Below, in pieces: positions 20,221-26,330 of a DNA stretch of 26,330 nt (position 1 is the first letter of the stretch; each line of letters starts with the position of its first letter). Source of the DNA: an uncultured Collinsella sp. Its GTDB lineage: Bacteria > Actinomycetota > Coriobacteriia > Coriobacteriales > Coriobacteriaceae. The notes below the pieces were generated by a model, which made no database searches, was not told the DNA's origin, and saw only the letters and a program-made list of their open reading frames with translations. The stretch is from assembly GCA_900541055.1 (NCBI GenBank), contig UQHZ01000024.1, positions 1 to 26,330 of the forward strand, in the 5' to 3' direction. The position numbers and the translations under genes are program-made.

Positions 20221-22068
20221 ATGTGCGGAATCGTCGGCTACACCGGCTCTGATATTGCAAAGAACATCCTGGTCACGGGCCTCAAGCGTATGGAGTATCG
20301 CGGCTATGACTCCTCGGGCGTCGCGCTCGAGGTGGGCGAGGGCGCCGCGGCGCACCTCGACGTCATCCGCCGCGTGGGCAAGGTCGCGGGCCTGGAGAGC
20401 GAGCTTTCCAACATTGACAGCGACGCTACCTGCGGTATCGGCCATACCCGTTGGGCCACCCACGGCAAGCCCTCCGTCGTTAACGCTCATCCCCACACCA
20501 GCTGCGACGGTCGTATCGCCATCGTCCACAACGGCATCATCGAGAACTTCGCCGAGCTGCGCGAAGAGCTGGAGGGCCGCGGCCACCACTTTAAGAGCGA
20601 GACCGATACCGAGGTCTTCGCGCATCTGATCGAAGAGGCTTATGCCGAGACGCACGACCTGATGGCCTCCGTGCGCGAGGCTTGCACCCACGTGGTCGGT
20701 GCCTATGGTCTGGCCGCCGTGTGCGCTGACGAGCCCGGCGTGATCGCCGTGGCCCGCAAGGATTCCCCGATCGTGGTCGGCGCGGGCGAGACCGGCGCCT
20801 ATGTCGCCTCTGACGTCATCGCGCTCATCGACGCCACCCGCGATGTCGTGGTGCTCGAGGACGGTCAGTTTGCCAAGCTCACGCCTGCAGGCGTCGAGTA
20901 CACCGACGAGGCCGGCAACGTTATCGAGCCCAAGGTCACCCACATCGACTGGGACCTGGACATGGCAGAAAAGGGCGGTTATCCCGACTTTATGCTCAAG
21001 GAAATCCACGAGCAGCCGCGCGTGGTGCGCGACACGCTGGTGGGCCGCATGACGCCGGCCGGCGAGCTCGATATCGACGAGCTGGGCCTTTCGCTCGAGG
21101 AGCTCAACGACATCGACCGCGTCTACGTGATCGCTTGCGGCACCAGCTATCACGCTGGCCTCATTGCCAAGAATCTCATTGAGGGCTGGGCTCGCATCCC
21201 CACCGAGGTGGAGGCGGCCAGCGAGTTCCGTTATCGCAACCCCATCATTACGCCGACGACGCTTGTCGTTGCCGTGTCCCAGTCGGGCGAGACGGCCGAT
21301 ACCCTTGCCGCCATTCGCGATGCGCGCATCAAGGGTGCCAAGGTCTTCGGCATCACCAACGTGGTGGGCAGCCCCGTGGCGCGTGAGAGCGACGGCGTCA
21401 TCTACACCAAGGCCAACAAGGAGATCGCGGTCGCCTCGACCAAGAGCTTCATCGGCCAGGTTGTGAGCCTTACGCTTTTGGCCCTGCTGCTGGCACAGGT
21501 CAAGTACCGCTTGACCACCAAGCAGGCGCGCATGCTGTTCCGCGAGCTTTCCGATACGGCCGAGCAGATCCAGTGGATTTTGGATACCCAAACCGAGGCC
21601 GTGCATGAGGCCGCCTTGCTGTGCAAGGACGCGCAGTCGGCGCTGTTCGTGGGCCGTGGCATGGGTGCCGCTATTTCCTACGAGGGCGCGCTCAAGCTCA
21701 AAGAGGTCAGCTACCTGCACGCCGAGGCCTACGCCGCCGGTGAGATGAAGCACGGCCCCATCGCGCTGATCGACCCGGGCTTCCCTGTCATCGCCGTGGC
21801 CACCAAGAGTGCCACCTACGACAAGACCGTGTCGAACCTCATGGAGTGCAAGGCGCGCGGCGCCAAGGTCATCGTCGTTGCCACCGAGGGCGACGAGGAG
21901 ATCAACAAGATCGCCGACTGCATTATCCGCGTGCCAGCAGTCCGCGACGTGTTCAGCCCCATCACGGCGAGCGTTCCTCTGCAGCTGCTCGCCCGCGAGG
22001 TAGCCATCCTGCGAGGTTGCGACGTTGACCAGCCCCGAAACCTCGCCAAGAGCGTCACGGTAGAGTAG
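20221..22068 (+). CDS. glmS: Glutamine--fructose-6-phosphate aminotransferase (isomerising)
   Basis: The first enzyme of amino-sugar synthesis: fructose-6-phosphate plus glutamine gives glucosamine-6-phosphate for peptidoglycan. The 615 residues match the family. The N-terminal Ntn glutaminase starts MCGIVGYTG; after Met removal Cys1 is the nucleophile. MEYRGYDSSG, the GHTRWATHG block and HNGIIEN follow. Two SIS domains make up the C-terminal half, with ACGTSYHA and SQSGETADT in the first and GRG plus ALKLKEVSYLHAEAY in the second. It closes with NLAKSVTVE, the expected C-terminal loop. GAAGGGA lies about nine bases before the ATG. There is no recognisable self-cleaving ribozyme in the leader, unlike Firmicutes glmS. 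It is monocistronic with its own terminator. Confidence 0.98.
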   Translation: MCGIVGYTGSDIAKNILVTGLKRMEYRGYDSSGVALEVGEGAAAHLDVIRRVGKVAGLESELSNIDSDATCGIGHTRWATHGKPSVVNAHPHTSCDGRIAIVHNGIIENFAELREELEGRGHHFKSETDTEVFAHLIEEAYAETHDLMASVREACTHVVGAYGLAAVCADEPGVIAVARKDSPIVVGAGETGAYVASDVIALIDATRDVVVLEDGQFAKLTPAGVEYTDEAGNVIEPKVTHIDWDLDMAEKGGYPDFMLKEIHEQPRVVRDTLVGRMTPAGELDIDELGLSLEELNDIDRVYVIACGTSYHAGLIAKNLIEGWARIPTEVEAASEFRYRNPIITPTTLVVAVSQSGETADTLAAIRDARIKGAKVFGITNVVGSPVARESDGVIYTKANKEIAVASTKSFIGQVVSLTLLALLLAQVKYRLTTKQARMLFRELSDTAEQIQWILDTQTEAVHEAALLCKDAQSALFVGRGMGAAISYEGALKLKEVSYLHAEAYAAGEMKHGPIALIDPGFPVIAVATKSATYDKTVSNLMECKARGAKVIVVATEGDEEINKIADCIIRVPAVRDVFSPITASVPLQLLAREVAILRGCDVDQPRNLAKSVTVE

Positions 22069-22091
22069 TTGGTTCCGCCGTTCTAGCGACT

Positions 22092-22130
22092 AAGGCCCGG
22101 CTTCGCATCAAGACGGAGCCGGGCCTTGTT
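22092..22130 (+). terminator. Terminator-like hairpin after glmS
   Basis: AAGGCCCGGCT (22092-22102) pairs perfectly with AGCCGGGCCTT (22117-22127). The T-run is poor (TTGTTGCATTTT), so it may work together with the following hairpin element. Confidence 0.75.
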
Positions 22131-22133
22131 GCA

Positions 22134-22184
22134 TTTTCCCAGGTAAAACCTGCCAAAATAAACCTGTCCCTTTTTGGTAGGTTA
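22134..22184 (-). repeat. GGGACAG hairpin element, copy C (terminator-like, after the GntR gene)
   Basis: On the - strand it reads TAACCTACCAAAAAGGGACA then TTTTGGCAGG and TTTTACC. The first TAA is the stop codon of the GntR gene, as with copy A and larE. The stem has one G-U pair. The outer end is TGGGAAAA, where copies A and B have CTGGGGAAACGCCG. Confidence 0.85.
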
Positions 22185-22883
22185 GCGGAGCTTGCTGGTC
22201 TCGAAGTACTCGGGGAACTGGTCCAGAACCTCGGTTTGGTTGCGGAACATCATATGCAGGTGCTTGCTGACCAAAAAGCTCGCTTCGATGGGGTCGCGAC
22301 CGGCGATAGCGCGGCGAATCTGCTTGTGCTCGTTCACGATGTCCTGATTGTCGAGAACCTGCGTGGCAGCGCGCAGCCAGCGGAAGCGCTCCAGGTCGGC
22401 ATTGGTCTCTTCGAGCCACGACCACACGGTGCTGCGACATGCGATGCTAAAAATCATGTGATGCATGAGGTTGTCGCTCAAAAAGAAGCCGATGCGATCC
22501 TCTTCGGCCATGGCCTTTTCCTGCAGCACGATGGCGCGGTCGAGCTGCTCGATGCCAGCCGACGTGGCGCGCGCGCAGCACTCCACGATCACCTGCTTTT
22601 CCAGATGCTCGCGGATGTAACAGGCACTCTCGGCAAGGGTGAGGTTGATGGGCGAGACGTAGGTACCGCTCTGGGGCACGGTGCGCACCAGGCCTTCCTG
22701 CGCCAAACGAACCAAAGCCTCGCGCACAGGGGTGCGCCCCATATCTAGGTCGTCGCAAAGTTGCTTGACGCCCAGCTTTTCGCCCGGCTTGTAGTCCAGG
22801 TAGACGATTTTGCGTCGAATGGTGTGGTAGGACTGGTCCTGTAGGCTCGTTTCCTGCTCGCCGACGTGCATCGATTCTTCCAT
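22182..22883 (-). CDS. GntR-family regulator with FCD effector domain
   Basis: A 233-residue FadR-subfamily regulator. The winged helix-turn-helix covers about residues 15-80: SLQDQSYHTIRRKI, LGVKQLCDDLDMGRTPVREAL and LVRTVPQSGTYV. An all-helical FCD domain follows, with the metal/ligand residues D-x3-H (about 137-141), H186 (NEHKQI) and H208 (SKHLH) that usually bind zinc or nickel and a carboxylate effector. An ATG at 22913 is also possible, but the one at 22883 has a GAGG four bases upstream and the earlier one has none. It is divergent from the YeiH-type exporter, with an inverted repeat between them, so it plausibly controls that gene and itself. Its stop codon is supplied by hairpin element C. 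Confidence 0.92.
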   Translation of the reverse strand: MEESMHVGEQETSLQDQSYHTIRRKIVYLDYKPGEKLGVKQLCDDLDMGRTPVREALVRLAQEGLVRTVPQSGTYVSPINLTLAESACYIREHLEKQVIVECCARATSAGIEQLDRAIVLQEKAMAEEDRIGFFLSDNLMHHMIFSIACRSTVWSWLEETNADLERFRWLRAATQVLDNQDIVNEHKQIRRAIAGRDPIEASFLVSKHLHMMFRNQTEVLDQFPEYFETSKLR

Positions 22884-22929
22884 AGCGCCTCGCAACTGTT
22901 CTATCAAACTCATATGTCAGTTGTTAATT

Positions 22930-22991
22930 ATGCCGCGAATCAGCTCTCCGCGGTGGGTAATTCGGCTGTTGCCTGAGAACTATCGCGGCAT
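22930..22991. promoter_or_regulatory. Paired ATGCCGCGA / TCGCGGCAT sites between the gntR and yeiH genes
   Basis: A perfect 9-bp inverted pair at 22930-22938 and 22983-22991 is separated by 44 bases. A third CCGCGG core lies between them (22949-22954). This spacing in a divergent regulator-target interval fits operators bound by a looping or dimeric GntR protein. Confidence 0.4.
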
Positions 22992-23076
22992 CTTAGTCTG
23001 TGTTTGCGCAAGGCTGTGCTCAATGTTGCCGTATCATAAGCCGTCGCAAACGTGAAATAGAAAGAAGGAATCCCAT

Positions 23077-24111
23077 ATGCAACTGGCAAATATCGTACGC
23101 GAGCGCTGGAAAGGCGTCTTGTTCTGCCTGATCATCGCCATTCCCGCGACGTTGCTCGGCAAACAGGTTGAGGTGGTCGGCGGTCCGGTATTCGCCATCC
23201 TCTTTGGCATGGTCCTGGCGCTCGTCTTTCCCAAGAATCGTCGCGAACAGCTCGCCGCCGGCGTCACCTATACGTCCAAAAAAGTCTTGCAGTACGCGGT
23301 TATCCTGCTTGGCTTTGGCATGAACCTCTCCCAGATTCTGTCCAAGGGCGCCCAGTCGCTGCCGATTATCGTGGCGACAATCTCGACCTCGCTTGTCATC
23401 GCCTTTGTGCTCTGCCGCGTTATGAACGTGCCGGGTAAGATCGCGACGCTTGTGGGCGTGGGTTCGTCGATTTGCGGCGGTTCTGCCATCGCCGCGACCG
23501 CACCTGTCATCGATGCCGACGATCGCGAGATTGCCCAGGCTATTTCGGTTATCTTCCTGTTTAACGTTATCGCGGCGCTCGTGTTTCCAACGCTCGGCGG
23601 CATGCTCGGGCTGACCAACGAGGGCTTTGGCCTGTTTGCCGGTACCGCCATCAACGACACCTCGTCCGTAACGGCTGCGGCGAGCGCTTGGGACAGCATG
23701 CATCCCGGCGCCAATGTGCTCGAGAGCGCCACAGTGGTCAAGCTCACCAGGACGCTTGCCATTATTCCCATCACGTTGGTCCTCGCATGCTGGCAGATGC
23801 ATCTGGCACGCAAGTCCGGCGGCGACGCTAAGAGCACGTTCTCGCTTAAACGCGCGTTTCCCATGTTTGTGCTGTTCTTTGTGCTGGCGAGTGTGATCAC
23901 CACGGTGCTTCAGCTTCCCGCGTCCTTTACGGCGCCCATCAAGGAGCTGTCGAAGTTCTTTATCGTGATGGCCATGGCGGCTATTGGTTTTAATACCGAT
24001 ATCGTCGAGCTGGTCAAAAAGGGCGGCAAGCCCATCGCGCTGGGCTTTTGCTGCTGGATTGGCATTGCGTGCATGAGTTTGGGAATGCAACACGTACTGG
24101 GAATCTGGTAG
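23077..24111 (+). CDS. YeiH-family putative inner-membrane exporter (UPF0324/PSE family)
   Basis: A 344-residue polytopic membrane protein with roughly ten hydrophobic segments. The family signature GVGSSICGGSAIAATAPVI occurs at 127-145, and GFGMNLSQI at 79-87. AAASAWDS and FLFNVIAALVFP are further typical pieces. The family is annotated as putative sulfate exporters because of links to sulfonate and taurine metabolism in some bacteria, but the transported substrate is poorly established. AAGAAGGAA lies six bases before the ATG at 23077. It is divergent from a GntR/FCD regulator, which suggests induction by a small carboxylate or sulfonate metabolite. No terminator is clear after it, so readthrough into the structured region at 24168 is possible. 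Confidence 0.9.
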   Translation: MQLANIVRERWKGVLFCLIIAIPATLLGKQVEVVGGPVFAILFGMVLALVFPKNRREQLAAGVTYTSKKVLQYAVILLGFGMNLSQILSKGAQSLPIIVATISTSLVIAFVLCRVMNVPGKIATLVGVGSSICGGSAIAATAPVIDADDREIAQAISVIFLFNVIAALVFPTLGGMLGLTNEGFGLFAGTAINDTSSVTAAASAWDSMHPGANVLESATVVKLTRTLAIIPITLVLACWQMHLARKSGGDAKSTFSLKRAFPMFVLFFVLASVITTVLQLPASFTAPIKELSKFFIVMAMAAIGFNTDIVELVKKGGKPIALGFCCWIGIACMSLGMQHVLGIW

Positions 24112-24126
24112 AGAAGTAGCTTGTTT

Positions 24127-24147
24127 GCGTGCTGCGTGCTGCGTGCT
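24127..24147 (+). repeat. Three tandem copies of GCGTGCT
   Basis: Exact 7-bp repeats stand at 24127, 24134 and 24141, sixteen bases after the exporter stop codon. They are short enough to arise by slippage. Confidence 0.7.
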
Positions 24148-24167
24148 GGTGAGCGCATTCTCACGGT

Positions 24168-24259
24168 GGAGCGATAGGAGCTCTTGCGGGTATGGCTTGT
24201 CCGCAGGTTGATAGGTCCCGAAGAGCTCTTATCGCCCCGCCAGGATGGCGATGCGGGGC
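24168..24259 (+). other. Structured leader with overlapping, competing hairpins
   Basis: Arm 24168-24190 (GGAGCGATAGGAGCTCTTGC...) pairs with 24217-24238 (AAGAGCTCTTATCGCCCC at its end) apart from three positions. The last bases of the second arm, GCCCC at 24234-24238, also form the start of a separate perfect stem GCCCCGC (24234-24240) / GCGGGGC (24253-24259). The two folds exclude each other, as in attenuators or riboswitches. It lies about 125 bases before the regulator start codon. No known RNA family is recognised. Confidence 0.45.
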
Positions 24260-24384
24260 AACACCTATACTCGCAGGACGGCGCTTTCTGCCCTATAGTG
24301 TTTGGTGAGCAATATCGTTCAATTTTGAAACACTCGGTCGTGCGACCGCCGGCGGTTGCACGTCGCCGCGGACAGGGGCGAATC

Positions 24385-25602
24385 ATGGATAGCGATGCCA
24401 AGCTGAACATCTTGACCGAGGCCCTGGCTGCTGCCGGGGCCTCGGCATTGGCGATCGATGCGCGTGGGGACGTCGCGATCTCGACCATGAATGACGCGGC
24501 GCTTGAGCGGGATGTGGCGGCTTTTGTTGCTGAGCGTCTCGACCGTATAGGAGACGGCGCGCGTCTGGTTATGGGGCGTGAGGGTACGCGCCTGAGCCTG
24601 ACCGTTCGCCCCACCGACAAAGAGGGCGGGGGGCTTTGGGTTGTCGTGGTCCGCGAGGTGCGCGGTGCCGCGGCGCATGCGGGCATCGAGTGGCTCAACG
24701 CCGACGAAGTTGAGGTCCGCTACGAATCGAGCGCGTACGGCATCGTTGAGGGAGCGGCTTCAGTGGCTGCGCCGGTCGTCGAGAGCTACGCGCGCGGTGT
24801 GCCCCTTATGCTCGAGGGCGAGCTGGGCGCGGGTCAGGTCGAGATCGCCAAGCGCCTCTACCTGGACGGTCCTTTTGCCGATCAGCCCTTTGTTTCCGTT
24901 GCGCTCGATGAGCTCACCGAGCGCGGTTGGCGCCATGTGCTCAAAAGCGCCGAATCGCCGTTGTTCCAAACGGGGCTGACCCTTTGCATTGAGGGCTGGA
25001 ACGCGGTTGGCCCCCAGCGCCTCCGCGAGCTGGTCTCCACGATGGCCGACACCGCGTTGGCGACGCGCTGCCATGTGGTGCTGACGGCGAATGACATGCC
25101 GGGCGGCAGCGAAAGTGATCAAGCCGCCTTTGTGACCGAGCGCTTCGCCTGTGCGGTGAGCGTGGCGCCGGCAATCGCCGAGCAGGGAGCCGCGTCGACG
25201 AAGGTTGCGCGCTATTTGGAATATCTCGCTGACGCATTTGGGACGGCAGCGCCCACGCTGTCTTCCGCGGCGACGAAGACGCTCGATGCTTACCGCTGGC
25301 CGCGCAATTATCTGCAGCTCCGCGAGGTCTCGGAACGACTGTATATATTGGTGGGGGCGGGCGCGGTGGACCGCGCTGTGGCGGAGGAAGTGCTCGCCCA
25401 AGAGGACGTGATTAAGACCGCAGCCTTTGGCGCCCCGACGCTCGAAAGCGACCTGTATATCCTGCGACCGCTGGCCGATACCGAGCGAGATATCGCGCAT
25501 CTGGTTGTAGATCATCTCCACGGCAACCGAACCCGTGCGGCGGAGGTACTGGGCATAAGCCGTACAACGCTGTGGCGCTTGCTGAAGGACGATGACCGTT
25601 GA
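24385..25602 (+). CDS. Degenerate sigma-54-activator-like regulator with Fis-type HTH
   Basis: A 405-residue protein resembling a bacterial enhancer-binding protein whose ATPase has decayed. Residues 1-110 form an N-terminal domain I cannot place. The position of Walker A reads GELGAGQVE (145-153), with glutamine for the essential lysine. The GAFTGA sigma-54 contact loop is missing. The Walker B place reads LTLCIEGW (198-205) instead of LFLDEI. The typical YxWPxN-x2-L-REV motif survives (303-315: YRWPRNYLQLREV), and the C-terminus is a Fis-type helix-turn-helix (HGNRTRAAEVLGISRTTLWR, 379-398). It probably binds DNA without ATP-driven sigma-54 activation. The ATG at 24385 has AGGGG seven bases before it; an open frame from 24184 runs through the leader structure. 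Confidence 0.85.
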   Translation: MDSDAKLNILTEALAAAGASALAIDARGDVAISTMNDAALERDVAAFVAERLDRIGDGARLVMGREGTRLSLTVRPTDKEGGGLWVVVVREVRGAAAHAGIEWLNADEVEVRYESSAYGIVEGAASVAAPVVESYARGVPLMLEGELGAGQVEIAKRLYLDGPFADQPFVSVALDELTERGWRHVLKSAESPLFQTGLTLCIEGWNAVGPQRLRELVSTMADTALATRCHVVLTANDMPGGSESDQAAFVTERFACAVSVAPAIAEQGAASTKVARYLEYLADAFGTAAPTLSSAATKTLDAYRWPRNYLQLREVSERLYILVGAGAVDRAVAEEVLAQEDVIKTAAFGAPTLESDLYILRPLADTERDIAHLVVDHLHGNRTRAAEVLGISRTTLWRLLKDDDR

Positions 25603-25686
25603 GCGAGGCGCCCGTGACCGCGCGCGACGCGTGTGCTACAGTCCAAAGCGTTATTGTTTCGATTTGGTTACGGCGTGCGAGGGCAT

Positions 25687-26262
25687 ATGGCTGAGACTTC
25701 AAAACCGAGCCGCAGAAGGCGGAGTGCCGCGCCGGTCAACCGACGCACGACATCGGTGACGTGGGGTAAACACGCCTCGGGGTTTGATGGCTCGTTCAAG
25801 CGCACTAAATACGGCTATCCTTCGGCAAGCGCCCGCTTGGCAATGCAGGCAGAGTCCTCGCTGTGGGGCCGCAAACGCGTGGTGGGCTCAAAGCTCAAGC
25901 ACGACGGAACGCTCGGTTACATCAGCCGCGGGGCGGCTCGCCGCAGTGGACTCAATCCGGCTGGTTGGCATCGTTATGTTCCGATCGTGGCCGTCGTTGC
26001 AGTGATCGTCATCGCACTCGCTGCGCTTGGCTACGCCGGCGGTGGCGCCAACTTGGACGCAGTGTTTAAATCGCCCGAGCTCGCGCATGCAGGCACAGAA
26101 GTTATCGAGGGCGCTCAGACCCAGACGGGTGTCGCGCCCCAGCGCGGTATCGTTGCGGCGGCCTCCACCATCGCCGATGCGCAAAAGGACGAGGACGAAC
26201 AGGGCAGCGAAGCCGAAACGGCCCAGACGAACGAAACGACGACAACTCAAATATCAACATAG
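25687..26262 (+). CDS. Single-pass membrane protein of unknown function
   Basis: A 191-residue protein I do not recognise. Residues 1-95 are strongly basic (RRRRSAAPVNRR at 9-20, GRKRVVGSKLKH at 61-72) and presumably cytoplasmic. One transmembrane segment follows at about 98-117 (VPIVAVVAVIVIALAALGYA). The remainder is acidic and Thr/Glu/Gln-rich (DEDEQGSEAETAQTNETTTT), probably outside the cell and disordered. The ATG at 25687 has GAGGG three bases ahead; the frame extends to 25633 without a better start. An extended -10-like TGCTACAGT stands at 25632-25640, with GTGACC as a poorly spaced -35. The GYPSASARLAMQAESSLWGRKR-type central block may be a short conserved motif. I see no terminator before the window ends. 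Confidence 0.75.
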   Translation: MAETSKPSRRRRSAAPVNRRTTSVTWGKHASGFDGSFKRTKYGYPSASARLAMQAESSLWGRKRVVGSKLKHDGTLGYISRGAARRSGLNPAGWHRYVPIVAVVAVIVIALAALGYAGGGANLDAVFKSPELAHAGTEVIEGAQTQTGVAPQRGIVAAASTIADAQKDEDEQGSEAETAQTNETTTTQIST

Positions 26263-26273
26263 CTTGCCGGCAG

Positions 26274-26290
26274 AAGGGGACGTTCCTTTT
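26274..26290. repeat. Possible GGGGAC repeat fragment at the window end
   Basis: AAGGGGACGTTCCTTTT is an imperfect palindrome that recalls the other GGGAC elements. The window stops 40 bases later, so its extent cannot be judged. Confidence 0.3.
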
Positions 26291-26330
26291 AATATGAGCA
26301 GGACATTGTCAAGAGGCAAAATCGGGCCTG

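Noticed and set aside
18796..21753. A 985-codon open frame on the - strand covering glmS and the LacI gene
   Set aside because: Only the part from 19908 downward is the LacI regulator. The rest lies opposite glmS, which has complete family motifs, and the frame is open there because of GC-biased codons.
1..26330. CRISPR array, tRNA or rRNA genes, prophage or intact insertion sequence
   Set aside because: I looked for regularly spaced repeats, cloverleaf sequences and transposase motifs on both strands and found none. The intergenic repeats are isolated palindromes rather than spacer arrays.

Overview
The window looks like chromosomal DNA of a high-GC Coriobacteriia member, most probably a gut Collinsella or close relative (Actinomycetota). 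This is inferred from GC-rich codon use, the tilS-hpt-ftsH gene order, an actinobacterial EF-G2-type paralogue, and palindromic GGGACAG intergenic repeats. I could not run a database search. The first bases carry a Nextera sequencing adapter, so the window begins at a contig end rather than at a natural boundary.

Layout. 1-2250: adapter and a terminator; a small tail-anchored membrane protein (-); Hsp20 chaperone (+) behind a 29-bp palindrome; a YycJ/WalJ-type metallo-hydrolase (-). 2250-6680: tilS, hpt and ftsH (+), with a palindromic promoter region before hpt. 6700-9045: a GGGACAG palindrome, a PLP aminotransferase and a PHP-family phosphatase (+). 9070-10520: RlmD-type rRNA methyltransferase (-). 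10520-13360: a 158-bp nested inverted repeat, then a polar amino-acid ABC importer (Tat-type lipoprotein, permease, ATPase) with a second large inverted repeat between the first two genes. 13360-15750: an EF-G-like GTPase with altered G3 and G4 motifs. 15790-17856: secreted or anchored NucA/EndA-type nuclease and a LarE-type sulfur transferase (both -). 18030-19908: HAD phosphatase (+) and LacI regulator (-), converging on a strong bidirectional terminator. 20221-22068: glmS. 22182-24111: FCD-type GntR regulator (-) divergent from a YeiH-family exporter (+). 24112-25602: a structured leader and a degenerate sigma-54-activator-like regulator with a Fis-type helix-turn-helix (+). 25687-26262: a small single-pass membrane protein (+).

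Most genes are housekeeping: tRNA and rRNA modification, purine salvage, proteolysis, cell-wall amino-sugar synthesis and amino-acid uptake. The unusual content is mainly intergenic. Three copies of a roughly 55-bp hairpin element recur at 16.9, 20.0 and 22.15 kb, and two of them supply the TAA stop codon of the adjacent gene. Two other palindromes share the GGGACAG core, and two further large inverted repeats lie in the ABC-importer region. Two proteins keep a family fold while losing key nucleotide-binding residues: the EF-G-like protein and the activator-like regulator. I saw no tRNA, rRNA, CRISPR array, intact insertion sequence, phage gene or recognisable defence system.
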